Assembly: GCA_038040445.1 (NCBI GenBank)
Contig: JBBPIG010000019.1
Span: 1-64,000, forward strand
Direction of reading: 5' to 3'
Length of the DNA: 64,000 nt
Origin: Acidobacteriota bacterium
GTDB taxonomy: Bacteria; Acidobacteriota; Blastocatellia; UBA7656
A program made the translations under genes and the position numbers. Below are positions 44,423 to 51,978 of the stretch, piece by piece (position 1 is the first letter of the stretch; each line of letters begins with the position of its first letter). The notes beneath the pieces are model-generated. The model worked only from the letters and a program-made list of their open reading frames with translations. It was not told the origin of the DNA and did no database searches.

Positions 44423-44775
44423 AGCCATCACCGCTTAACGTTCACGAGGTGCCACCCGAGTTTAATCGCGGCTTGCGCGCGGAGGCGGCGCCGGGAATCG
44501 ACCGCGATACCCTCGTTGTTGAGCTTCAAGATCGAATAGCGAAGCTCAACGAGCAGTCTCGAATATTCATTCCACTGATCGCGCTCGTGCTTATCGCGTC
44601 GATGCCGGTTTGGTCGAAGTCGCCCGCGCGATTCCTGTTGCTGCTTCTGAGTCCCTTCGTCTTGCTCCCACTGGGATTCTGCATCGCTCATCTCTTGCTG
44701 GCGTGGCGCAGGATCGCTATCGCCAGGAGCCGAATCCGCAACTGGGATATGACTAACGAGCGGGGAAAGAGGTAG
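44419..44775 (+). CDS. Small inner-membrane protein with two transmembrane segments
   Basis: A 118-residue protein from GTG 44419, overlapping the arginase stop as GTGA. The N-terminal 45 residues are soluble with a short helix ([17 protein letters not shown]). Two hydrophobic segments follow ([14 protein letters not shown] and [21 protein letters not shown]), then a basic C-terminal tail. No family was recognised. Translational coupling to arginase suggests a linked role, but this is only inference. Confidence 0.65.
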   Translation: MKPSPLNVHEVPPEFNRGLRAEAAPGIDRDTLVVELQDRIAKLNEQSRIFIPLIALVLIASMPVWSKSPARFLLLLLSPFVLLPLGFCIAHLLLAWRRIAIARSRIRNWDMTNERGKR

Positions 44776-44798
44776 CGCAGATCTTAGTCTGTGCGCTA
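44773..44798. repeat. Short inverted repeat in the ddl leader
   Basis: TAGCGCA (44773-44779) and TGCGCTA (44792-44798) form a 7-bp hairpin that begins at the stop of the membrane-protein gene and ends before the ddl ribosome site AGGTGAGG. It may be a small REP element. Confidence 0.4.
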
Positions 44799-44819
44799 CA
44801 TCGCAGGTGAGGTTCTGAT

Positions 44820-45950
44820 TTGCCAAGGAAACTAAGAGTCGGGGTGATCTTCGGAGGGCGCTCGGGCGAGCACGAGGTCTCGCTTCGTTCGGCGGAGTCC
44901 ATCATCAATGCCATGGACAAATCCAAGTACGAAGTCGTGCCCATCGGCATCACCGCGGAGGGGCGATGGCTTGTGTCGGGGAACGCAACCGCGATGCTGC
45001 CCGAGGCGGTGATGGCTTCAAAGAGCCCTCGACAGGTCGCGATCATCGGTGACCCGACGAAACAAGGGCTGACTCGGCTCGATGACGGAGAACACACGCT
45101 GTCGAGCGAGCCTCTCGACGCGGTCTTTCCCGTGTTGCACGGCACCTACGGCGAAGACGGCACAATCCAGGGCTTGCTCGAAATGGCTGGCGTTCCATAC
45201 GTTGGTTGCGGAGTGCTTGCTTCAGCAACTGGCATGGACAAGGTCGCGATGAAGCAGTTGTTCCAAAGCGCCGGTCTCACGATCGCCGAGTACGAATGGT
45301 TCTTGCGATCGTCGTGGGAAGAGAATTCTGTTGCCGTGGTTGATCGCATCAGCCGCTCGCTCGGGTTTCCGGTGTTCGTTAAGCCTGCAAATCTCGGCTC
45401 ATCCGTCGGCATCTCGAAGGCAATCAACAAACAGGAACTCCACGATGCGATTGACGATGCCGCGCGCTACGACCGAAAGGTAATTGTCGAGCGCGCGATC
45501 AACGGACGTGAGATAGAAGTGAGCATACTGGGTAATGAACATCCGGCGGCAAGCCTACCGGGCGAGATAATCCTGGGCCACGAGTTCTACGATTACGAAG
45601 ACAAGTACATCGACAGCGCCTCGAGAACCGAAGTGCCGGCGAGGCTTCCACGCGAGATAATCGAGCGAATCCAAAGCGACGCCATACGCGCGTTTCAGGC
45701 GATTGACGGATCGGGGCTGGCTCGCGTCGACTTCTTTGTTGAAAGCAAAACGAATCGAGTAATCATAAACGAGATAAACACGATGCCCGGATTCACTTCG
45801 ATCAGCATGTATCCGAAGCTTTGGGAGGCCAGCGGGATTCCTTATTCGGATTTGATAGATCGCCTCATCCAGTTAGCGATCGAGCGCCATCGCGACAAGT
45901 CGCGGAACTTGACAAGCTACCAGCCGAGGCGTGAAGCCGGTGGTGAATAG
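44820..45950 (+). CDS. ddl: D-alanine--D-alanine ligase
   Basis: A 376-residue ATP-grasp enzyme: [17 protein letters not shown] (N-terminal domain), [38 protein letters not shown] (ATP-binding) and [23 protein letters not shown] (Mg2+ and substrate). It makes D-Ala-D-Ala for the peptidoglycan stem peptide, in the cytoplasm. The start is TTG 44820 with AGGTGAGG 8 nt upstream. It follows the arginase group in the same direction and belongs functionally with the PBP at 10535. The long insertion before VFPVLHG resembles DdlA rather than DdlB. Confidence 0.95.
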   Translation: MPRKLRVGVIFGGRSGEHEVSLRSAESIINAMDKSKYEVVPIGITAEGRWLVSGNATAMLPEAVMASKSPRQVAIIGDPTKQGLTRLDDGEHTLSSEPLDAVFPVLHGTYGEDGTIQGLLEMAGVPYVGCGVLASATGMDKVAMKQLFQSAGLTIAEYEWFLRSSWEENSVAVVDRISRSLGFPVFVKPANLGSSVGISKAINKQELHDAIDDAARYDRKVIVERAINGREIEVSILGNEHPAASLPGEIILGHEFYDYEDKYIDSASRTEVPARLPREIIERIQSDAIRAFQAIDGSGLARVDFFVESKTNRVIINEINTMPGFTSISMYPKLWEASGIPYSDLIDRLIQLAIERHRDKSRNLTSYQPRREAGGE

Positions 45951-46233
45951 CCGTCGGGGTGTGCGCGTCAGGTTTTCGCGCATACGCACACACCAGAGAT
46001 CGTCTGAAACATTCGCATGGTGAAAACTGGCACCAAGGGACAACTCATGTGTTGACCAATACCCCATCTACTCGGAGCTTCTCCTGGTTATTTGAGACTT
46101 AACTTTGGCCCTATGCTTGCCAACGATTAACATGGCGCGCCCGCAGCATGCGACGCGGATAGTCCGGCGTGGATGGTTTTGAACCAAGATCATCTCGATA
46201 CGAATCACTTTCTCATCAACTGAATCTTTTAGC
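45951..46233 (+). other. Unassigned region between ddl and an orphan terminator
   Basis: About 280 bases. Immediately after ddl, GGTGTGCGCGT pairs with ACGCACACACC (one mismatch) around a 15-base loop, without a T-run. No ORF is convincing. Because a strong terminator on the same strand (46234-46269) closes it almost 300 bases after ddl, the region may encode a long 3' UTR or a small RNA. Confidence 0.35.
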
Positions 46234-46269
46234 GCCGCGCGGGTCCCACCAACCGCGCGGCTTTTTTTT
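46234..46269 (+). terminator. Strong Rho-independent terminator (plus strand)
   Basis: GCCGCGCGG (46234-46242) and CCGCGCGGC (46253-46261) form a perfect 9-bp stem with a 10-base loop, followed by eight T residues (46262-46269). It should end transcripts from ddl or from an RNA gene upstream. The opposing pdxJ gene ends at 46281. Confidence 0.85.
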
Positions 46270-46280
46270 CTCGCCGCGCT

Positions 46281-47024
46281 TTACAGCCGTCCGTTAATCG
46301 CTGCAATCATCTCTCGAACTGCGCGTTCCATTCCTACCAGAGCCGCTCGCGCGACAATGTTGTGGCCGATGTTCAGCTCTTCAATCGGATAGATCTCGGC
46401 GATCGCGCCGACGTTGCGGTAAGTCAATCCGTGGCCCGCCGCGACCTTCAGCCCAAGCTCATCCGCTCGACTCGCGCAAGCGGAAATGCGAACCAGTTCT
46501 GCGTCGACCTGCGCCGGATCGGAAGCGCGTGCCGGATCCGTAAGCTCCGCGAAGCGAGCCGTGCATATTTCGATCTGCTGTGCGCGCACTCGCCCGCAAG
46601 CTTCGATCTGGGCCAAATCGGGATCTACAAAGATGCTGACCAGCACCCCGGCGTCCGAAATCTCATTGACTGCAAGCTTGATCCCTTCCTCGTGCGCGGC
46701 CACATCGAGCCCGCCTTCGGTCGTCACTTCGTCGGCTCGTTCGGGCACCAGCGTAGCCGTATTGGGACGAACATCGCACGCGATCCTTACCATCTCTTCG
46801 GTGGCGGCCATTTCGAGATTCAAATGAGACTTGACCACGCCCCGCAGGAGCCGCACATCTTCATCCTGAATGTGCCGGCGATCGCCTCTAAGATGAATCG
46901 TAATTCCGTCGGCGCCCGCAAGGTCTGCCAGCACGGCTGCGGCTACGACGCTCGGCTCCCAGGTGCGGCGCGCCTGGCGGATTGTCGCGATGTGATCGAT
47001 GTTGACGTTCAGTCTGATTGTCAT
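46281..47024 (-). CDS. pdxJ: Pyridoxine 5'-phosphate synthase
   Basis: A 247-residue TIM barrel: [75 protein letters not shown] and [27 protein letters not shown]. All the phosphate and substrate loops of PdxJ are present. It condenses 1-deoxyxylulose 5-phosphate with 3-amino-1-hydroxyacetone phosphate in the DXP-dependent vitamin B6 route. It follows the glycosyltransferase on the same strand with a 6-bp gap; pdxA is not in the window. Confidence 0.96.
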   Translation of the reverse strand: MTIRLNVNIDHIATIRQARRTWEPSVVAAAVLADLAGADGITIHLRGDRRHIQDEDVRLLRGVVKSHLNLEMAATEEMVRIACDVRPNTATLVPERADEVTTEGGLDVAAHEEGIKLAVNEISDAGVLVSIFVDPDLAQIEACGRVRAQQIEICTARFAELTDPARASDPAQVDAELVRISACASRADELGLKVAAGHGLTYRNVGAIAEIYPIEELNIGHNIVARAALVGMERAVREMIAAINGRL

Positions 47025-47030
47025 GGTGAC

Positions 47031-47852
47031 TCAATGACCCGACGGACCGAGCGGCTCGCTACTGCTCGCGGTATTGGCTAGCCGGTAGTCATCGGGCGGA
47101 TTCTTGTAGCGGCCCGCCGCGTCGTTCACCCGTATGCGAATCAGATCGGCGAACATATTCATCGAGTCGCGCAGATAGTTCAACTTGTTCTGCAACTCGC
47201 CGCCTTCGACGTGATTCCAAACCACCGGCACTTCGAGCAAACGATTCCCCTGCTTCTTGGCGATGTATAACACCTCCGGGTCGAAGCCAAAACGATCGAC
47301 GCGCTGGAGCGCGAACACCGGAAGCGCGGCCTCGCGCCGGAACGCCTTGAAGCCGCACTGTGTGTCCTTGAATTTCAGCCCGGTAATAATTCGCATACAG
47401 AAATTGAACACGATGCCGCCAAACTCGCGCATCGCCGGCTGGTGCACGCCGATCAGCCCACGGTCGAGCGCTCGAGAGCCAATAGTCACGTCCGCCCGGC
47501 CTTCTGAAATCGGATCGATCAGCTTCGAGGCTTCGGTGATCGGAGAAGAAAAATCGGCGTCGCTGAACAGGACTATTTCGCCCTTCGCCTCGGTGAGTCC
47601 GCGCTTTACGCTATAGCCCTTCCCACGATTGGGTGTGTTCTTCACAACGCGCAGCTCATGCCCGGCGTCACGGTATCCGGATATTCTGTCCGATACCCAT
47701 CGGGAAGTTTCATCCGAGGAGCCGTCATCCACGACTATCACTTCGGCGCGGTAAGATTGAGTTTCAAGGAAACGCAAGAGATCATCCAGACTGCGCCCAA
47801 TGCGTTTTTCTTCGTTATAAGCGGGAACAACGATGGATAAGAACCAGGCCAT
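47031..47852 (-). CDS. Dolichyl-phosphate glucosyltransferase-like family 2 glycosyltransferase
   Basis: A 273-residue GT2 enzyme: SIVVPAYNEEKRIGRSLDDLL, EVIVVDDGSSDETSRWV, NRGKGYSVKRGL, VLFSDADFSSPI (DxD present) and DTQCGFKAFRREAA. This set matches ALG5/dolichyl-phosphate-glucose synthases, which in bacteria load polyprenyl phosphate with a sugar for envelope glycans. The C-terminus (about 240-273) is a short basic/serine tail without a transmembrane segment. It begins at ATG 47852 and ends 6 bp before pdxJ. The lipid substrate is inferred. Confidence 0.9.
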   Translation of the reverse strand: MAWFLSIVVPAYNEEKRIGRSLDDLLRFLETQSYRAEVIVVDDGSSDETSRWVSDRISGYRDAGHELRVVKNTPNRGKGYSVKRGLTEAKGEIVLFSDADFSSPITEASKLIDPISEGRADVTIGSRALDRGLIGVHQPAMREFGGIVFNFCMRIITGLKFKDTQCGFKAFRREAALPVFALQRVDRFGFDPEVLYIAKKQGNRLLEVPVVWNHVEGGELQNKLNYLRDSMNMFADLIRIRVNDAAGRYKNPPDDYRLANTASSSEPLGPSGH

Positions 47853-47975
47853 ATGAGTTAGCGATGATGTTGATCGGCAGGTCGGACTATAGCATATCGA
47901 TGTTCAGTTAGTCAGTGGTTCGAGGCGGCGATAAATGCCCCTGATGATGGCGGCTGTTGCGTTCAACTGCCGGCG

Positions 47976-48051
47976 CCGGGGACTTTGCGGCCTTTGCGAG
48001 TCTTAGCGTGCTTTGCGCGAACCCGGTGTTCCCGCAAAGTCACCTCCCACA
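47976..48051. repeat. CTTTGCG-rich extragenic repeat
   Basis: GACTTTGCGG (about 47981) and CCGCAAAGTC (about 48032-48041) can pair, with several CTTTGCG units between them. It lies just after the stop of the zinc-ribbon/GspG-like gene (minus strand). A similar CTTTGCG-rich tract lies downstream of the PBP gene near 13130-13165. Confidence 0.5.
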
Positions 48052-48720
48052 TTATGGAGTAGCCGGCGTCGCCGCTCGCGAACCAACTCGAAACCGGCTG
48101 TCGAAGCCTGTTTCACCACCGGGGCCGTGGGAAAAAAGCTCGAAGTTCGTGCCGCCATCCGCCGTTTGATAGACATAGTCATTTCCCCACGGGTCAACTT
48201 CGGGGACGTGATCAAGGTAAGGCCCGAACCAGACGCCATGACTCTCATCGAAGTCCTGCCTTACTGCTGCCGGCTTGCGAACGAGGCATATCAGTCCTTC
48301 AGCGTTGGTCGGGTAACGCTGCACATCATCTCTGAATCTTTCGAGCGCGGCGGCGAGCGCATTGAGATCGCGCTGGGCCGCCTGTTCACGCGCCATAGTT
48401 TTTTGAGTCTCGAGCCGGTTGCGACTCACGATGCTCAAAGCAACCGCGCCGGCCGCGACAATCGCCAACGCAACCGTGGCGGTGATGAATATTCGCTTGC
48501 GGGTGCGCGCTCGGCGGACAATCGCTTCATGCTTTTCCGGTGAGAAAACCAACGTTGGATCAGGGCGGTGCGTGGTTGCAGTCTTGCGGGCCAACTCAAC
48601 GTGCGCCCGCGCCGAGCCTGCGCCGACCGGAGAATAGCAATGCACACAGTAGCGACGATCTAGCGCCACCCTTGCGCCGCACTCCCGGCATATGTGTGCG
48701 TCCTGTTCCTGAGTTGCCAT
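48052..48720 (-). CDS. Zinc-ribbon plus GspG-like pseudopilin-domain membrane protein
   Basis: A 222-residue protein with a zinc ribbon at the N-terminus (C11/C14 and C25/C28 in CRECGARVALDRRYCVHC), a charged linker, one transmembrane helix (about 77-98, IFITATVALAIVAAGAVALSIV) and then a domain like the C-terminal part of type II secretion pseudopilin GspG: DLNALAAALERFRDDVQRYP, GPYLDHVPEVDPWGNDYVYQ, FELFSHGPGGETG. A true pseudopilin would have the hydrophobic N-helix preceded by a prepilin-peptidase site; here a zinc ribbon precedes it, so it is not a classical substrate. It probably senses or stabilises envelope assembly. Confidence 0.75.
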   Translation of the reverse strand: MATQEQDAHICRECGARVALDRRYCVHCYSPVGAGSARAHVELARKTATTHRPDPTLVFSPEKHEAIVRRARTRKRIFITATVALAIVAAGAVALSIVSRNRLETQKTMAREQAAQRDLNALAAALERFRDDVQRYPTNAEGLICLVRKPAAVRQDFDESHGVWFGPYLDHVPEVDPWGNDYVYQTADGGTNFELFSHGPGGETGFDSRFRVGSRAATPATP

Positions 48721-48810
48721 GAAGTCCTACAGCGTCAAGTTTAGACCGGTCGCCGCCGTTGATTCAATGCGGGAGACCCGTGTAAAGTCACAGTCAGTAG
48801 CGAGCAACTT

Positions 48811-48933
48811 ATGTACAAGAGAGTAGGACGACATTTCACATTGGCAGCAATGTTTTTTGCCACGCCAATAGTTGTAAATAGCAAACTGGTGAAAGTGGAT
48901 GAATGTCCGAGGCTAATCATAGTCCAGAACTAA
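48811..48933 (+). CDS. Possible 40-residue secreted peptide
   Basis: ATG 48811 to TAA 48933 encodes about 40 residues with a basic start and a hydrophobic stretch (FTLAAMFFATPIVV) resembling a signal peptide, then a short charged tail with one Cys. The ribosome site is weak, and nothing homologous was recognised. The rest of the gap 48721-49041 shows no other feature. Confidence 0.25.
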   Translation: MYKRVGRHFTLAAMFFATPIVVNSKLVKVDECPRLIIVQN

Positions 48934-49041
48934 TGATAGCTGGTGGGTCGCTGCTCCAGGCGTGAAACCCGGCGGTGCCCTTCCTTCAACTCCCTCATTC
49001 TAATAAAGTGAAAGGTTGAGATTGGCGCCGGTGATTCGGCT

Positions 49042-49788
49042 TCACCGATGTTGAATCACTCGCCGGAAGAACTGAATCATTTCACTCCACGCCTGATCGG
49101 TAACCTCCGGGTCGTAGCGCGGACCTTCGTCTCGCATGAAAGCGTGCTCGGCGGGATAGAGGCTGATCGAGAACTTTGTGCCGGCGCGCTCGAGCGACGT
49201 CTGTATCTTTGCGCGGCCTTCTTCCGGAACATGCGGATCCAGCGTGCCGAAGACCATCAATAGCTCGCCTCGAATATCCGAGGCTCTTTCAAGCGAGCCG
49301 GCGTCTTCATCCTTTCCTAACTTGCCGTTGTGAATCCCAGTCCCATAGAAGCAAGCCGTCGCGAGCACATCGGGCTGAAGCGCGGCTCGAAATGCGAGGT
49401 GTCCGCCGATACAAAACCCGCCTGCGCCGAGCTTGTCTTTCTCAACACTCGAATGTTGATTCAGATAATCGAGGGCCGCCCGGCAATCGGCATCGAATTC
49501 ACCAACCTCAGTCTGCGCCGCGCCAGCCATTCCTCGAATTCGGCCTTCGTCGTCGAACGGAATCACCGTTCCCGCTGGCTCGATTCGATGGTAGATCTCA
49601 GGCGCGGCGACCACGAAACCGTAGCTCGCCAGTCGCACGCATGACCTGAGCATCGGTCCAGTGAGTTGAAAGATGTCCGAGTAAAAGAGAATCCCAGGAA
49701 ACTTCCCTTCCGCTTTTGGCGCGGCGACGAACATTCGCATCTGGCTTCCGTCGACTGGGACGCTGGCGTATTGAGTGGTGATTATCAT
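49042..49788 (-). CDS. Dienelactone hydrolase-family protein
   Basis: A 248-residue alpha/beta hydrolase from ATG 49788. The catalytic triad is Cys in GAGGFCIGGHLAF, Asp in FGTLDPHVP and His in YPAEHAFM, as in dienelactone hydrolase. VAAPEIYHRIEPAG marks the active-site entrance. Such enzymes hydrolyse dienelactones in aromatic degradation or act on other lactones or esters. It lies 23 bp after coxG at the end of the Mo-hydroxylase operon, so its substrate may be linked to the oxidised product. The frame extends upstream through coxG in another reading, which I regard as spurious. Confidence 0.88.
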   Translation of the reverse strand: MIITTQYASVPVDGSQMRMFVAAPKAEGKFPGILFYSDIFQLTGPMLRSCVRLASYGFVVAAPEIYHRIEPAGTVIPFDDEGRIRGMAGAAQTEVGEFDADCRAALDYLNQHSSVEKDKLGAGGFCIGGHLAFRAALQPDVLATACFYGTGIHNGKLGKDEDAGSLERASDIRGELLMVFGTLDPHVPEEGRAKIQTSLERAGTKFSISLYPAEHAFMRDEGPRYDPEVTDQAWSEMIQFFRRVIQHR

Positions 49789-49811
49789 TGGATTCTTAAA
49801 AGGCGCCGCTT

Positions 49812-50339
49812 CTAACCAACCCGCAACTTTCGGCGAAGCCACCCTGAGAACCACCTCAGGGCTGTTCGAAAAAAGCCGTGCGTCGGTGGAGCCTCGTGCG
49901 CTTCGGTTTTTGCTTCGGCTTCGATGGCGGTGAAAAACTGCGCAGCCATCATCTTCACCGCGCCCTGAAGCATGCGCTGCCCGACACTGGCAATTGTCCC
50001 GCCGACCTGTACTTCGCCCGTGTAGCGGACTACGGTGACGCCGTTCCGCTCCTCGAGGTCGAGGTCGCCGGCGCCCTTTAGAAAGCCCGGCTGGCCTTTC
50101 CCGTCCACGATCATGCGAAAATGATGCGGCGGGCTCATGTCTTCGAGGCGAACGTTGCCGGTGAACAATCCCTTGATGGAGCCGACTCCGGCGCGAAGAG
50201 TCGTCGAGTATGCATTCTCTCCGGTCTTCTCGAGGCGCTCGCACCCCGGGATGCACCGCTGCAACACCGCCGGGTCAATCAAAGCCTGATAGACGCGCTC
50301 GACGCTGGCATGAAGCTCGTGGGTGCCTTCAACCTTCAT
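49812..50339 (-). CDS. coxG: CoxG-like SRPBCC protein of the CO dehydrogenase family
   Basis: A 175-residue SRPBCC protein: MKVEGTHELHASVERVYQAL, IPGCERLEKTGENAYS, GFLKGAGDLDLEERNGVTVVRYTGEVQVGGTIASVG are typical of CoxG. CoxG anchors CO dehydrogenase to the membrane and passes electrons to quinone in known systems. The C-terminus is basic (RTALRWFSGWLRRKLRVG), which suits membrane binding. It lies 190 bp after coxM, separated by the long heptamer repeat, and runs with the rest of the operon. Confidence 0.88.
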   Translation of the reverse strand: MKVEGTHELHASVERVYQALIDPAVLQRCIPGCERLEKTGENAYSTTLRAGVGSIKGLFTGNVRLEDMSPPHHFRMIVDGKGQPGFLKGAGDLDLEERNGVTVVRYTGEVQVGGTIASVGQRMLQGAVKMMAAQFFTAIEAEAKTEAHEAPPTHGFFRTALRWFSGWLRRKLRVG

Positions 50340-50342
50340 AGC

Positions 50343-50528
50343 AGGGTTCAGGGTTCAGGGTTCAGGGTTCAGGGTTCAGGGTTCAGAGTTCAGGGTTCAG
50401 AGTTCAGAGTTCAGACTTCAGAGTTCAGAGTTCAGACTTCAGAGTTCCGGATTCAGGATTCCGGAAGAGTTGCTCAAAGCTGTAACCCGGAACCTCGAAC
50501 CCGGAACCTTAAACCCGGAACACGAAAC
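50343..50528. repeat. Heptamer minisatellite with facing complementary units
   Basis: Seventeen 7-base units at 50343-50461 (AGGGTTC, AGAGTTC, AGACTTC and variants) are followed, after a short spacer, by three or four units of the CCGGAAC/CGAACCC type at 50483-50528 on the opposite sense. The two arms can pair partly (GGGTTC with GAACCC). The array fills the space between coxG and coxM. Confidence 0.85.
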
Positions 50529-51401
50529 CTATTTCGCTCTCGAGGCCGCAGCCTCGATAGCGCGGCGAGTGTAGACCTGCGCGAGGTGACGCCGATAAGC
50601 GTCGGATGCATAGAGGTCGCCGTTAACCGAAACCCCATCCGTCGCATGCGCTGCAGCCGCTGCGATCGCCGGCTCGTCGAGCGCGCTTCCGGTGAGCGCC
50701 TTTTCAACCGCGCTCGCCCGATAAGCCTTAGACGCGATACCGGTCATACCGATCCCGACGGATTGACAGTCTCCGCTTTGATCGCGAGTCAGATTGACGG
50801 CGACTCCAACCACTGCGAACCCCGACGCAGGCTGGGGCACCTTCAAGTACGCCTGACCGAAGCGGCCTTTCGGCGGAGTGATCCGAATCTCGCGAAGGAT
50901 CTCCCCAGCGCCAAGCGCGGTCGTCAGCATATCGACAAAGAAGTCATCTGCCTTTATCACGCGCTCGCCCGCAGCGCTGACCGCGACCAATTCCGCGCGG
51001 AGCGCGATGATCGCCGCCGGCCAATCGCCGGCCGGGTCCGAGTGGACCACGCTCCCGCCGATCGTCCCCTTGTTTCGCACTTGAACGTCCCCGATCTGAG
51101 CGGCGCACTCAGGCAGCAGCGGGCATATCTCGCGCAGCCGGTCGGACGCTTCCATCTGATAGTGCGTGGTCATCGCTCCGATGCGAATCTGTCCGCCCTC
51201 CTCTTTAATGTAGGAGAGGTCCTTGATGCGTCCAATGTCGATCAAGACCTGCGGCGTAGCGAGCCGAAGCTTCATCGCGGGTATCAAGCTGTGACCGCCC
51301 GCGAGAATCTTCGCTTCGTCTGGATGCTGCCCCAGAAGCGAGATCGCTTCAGCAAGCGTTGCAGGGGTTAGATAGTCAAATTGTGCTGGGATCATATTCA
51401 C
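50529..51401 (-). CDS. coxM: FAD-binding medium subunit of a CO dehydrogenase-family Mo-hydroxylase
   Basis: A 290-residue FAD subunit: LAGGHSLIPAMKLRLA and TIGGSVVHSDPAGDWPAA are the two FAD-binding motifs. The C-terminal CoxM domain includes ILREIRITPPKG and VGIGMTGIASKAYRA. It passes electrons from the iron-sulfur subunit to the acceptor. The family also serves xanthine, nicotinate and aldehyde oxidoreductases; the form II large subunit next door sets the enzyme type. It ends at the repeat array, whose complementary arm abuts its stop codon. Confidence 0.93.
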   Translation of the reverse strand: MNMIPAQFDYLTPATLAEAISLLGQHPDEAKILAGGHSLIPAMKLRLATPQVLIDIGRIKDLSYIKEEGGQIRIGAMTTHYQMEASDRLREICPLLPECAAQIGDVQVRNKGTIGGSVVHSDPAGDWPAAIIALRAELVAVSAAGERVIKADDFFVDMLTTALGAGEILREIRITPPKGRFGQAYLKVPQPASGFAVVGVAVNLTRDQSGDCQSVGIGMTGIASKAYRASAVEKALTGSALDEPAIAAAAAHATDGVSVNGDLYASDAYRRHLAQVYTRRAIEAAASRAK

Positions 51402-51461
51402 TCTCCTTCGCTAATCCGGTCATGAACGACTGTCACCGCTCCACGCTTGACGGTGGGGGTT

Positions 51462-51950
51462 CTACTTGACTTCACACTCGTCATCAAACACTTCCTGCCA
51501 GGAGACGGGTGACACGGCGGATTCCTGATTCATCTCACCTTCAGCCTCACGGGTCGCCGCCCGAAGGCACCCATCCCACATCTTCTTGATCACATCATCC
51601 GTCAAGCTCGGTGTCTCAGCCTGGATGTCTGCAATTTCCTCCCTGGCGTTGTAGATCGTGGCGACCCAACCATATGACCGTCGTTCGGGTTGTGTTTTCC
51701 ACTTGATGATATGTGCCATCAAGCGAATGAGTTGGCTCTTTAGCGCTCTTTTTTCGGATCGCCCCAACGCGTCGATCAGCTCCTTGATGCCGGCCTCTGC
51801 TTCGTCGGCGTCGCCCTGGAGCAGGGCTCGCTCGATCTCAACAGCGACCTGATAATGTGATTCCGCTGATAGTCGTGCCCAGTTCACGCCCATCCCCTGA
51901 CTCCTTACGCGACCCACCTGCAGCTCGTCATCTGTCTCGATTTTCTTCAT
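51462..51950 (-). CDS. DUF29-family protein inside the cox operon
   Basis: A 162-residue protein from ATG 51950. The DUF29 pattern is visible: NWARLSAESHYQVAVEIERAL, LGRSEKRALKSQLIRLMAHIIKWKTQPERRSYGWVATIYNAREEI. The core (SEKRxLKSxLIxLMxHLLKWxxQP) is well conserved. DUF29 genes are common in cyanobacteria and other phyla, often near transposons, and have no known function. It sits between coxL and coxM on the same strand, where other cox operons have no such gene, so it is probably an insertion that left the operon in frame. Confidence 0.8.
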   Translation of the reverse strand: MKKIETDDELQVGRVRSQGMGVNWARLSAESHYQVAVEIERALLQGDADEAEAGIKELIDALGRSEKRALKSQLIRLMAHIIKWKTQPERRSYGWVATIYNAREEIADIQAETPSLTDDVIKKMWDGCLRAATREAEGEMNQESAVSPVSWQEVFDDECEVK

Positions 51951-51978
51951 ACTATCCGCGAGCAACCCCGCGGCTTTC

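Noticed and set aside
49789-50256. N-terminal extension of the dienelactone hydrolase frame to 50256
   Set aside because: It is an out-of-frame reading through coxG; the family starts at ATG 49788.
50343-50461. Repeat array considered as CRISPR
   Set aside because: The units are 7 bases and touch each other, with no unique spacers and no cas genes nearby.
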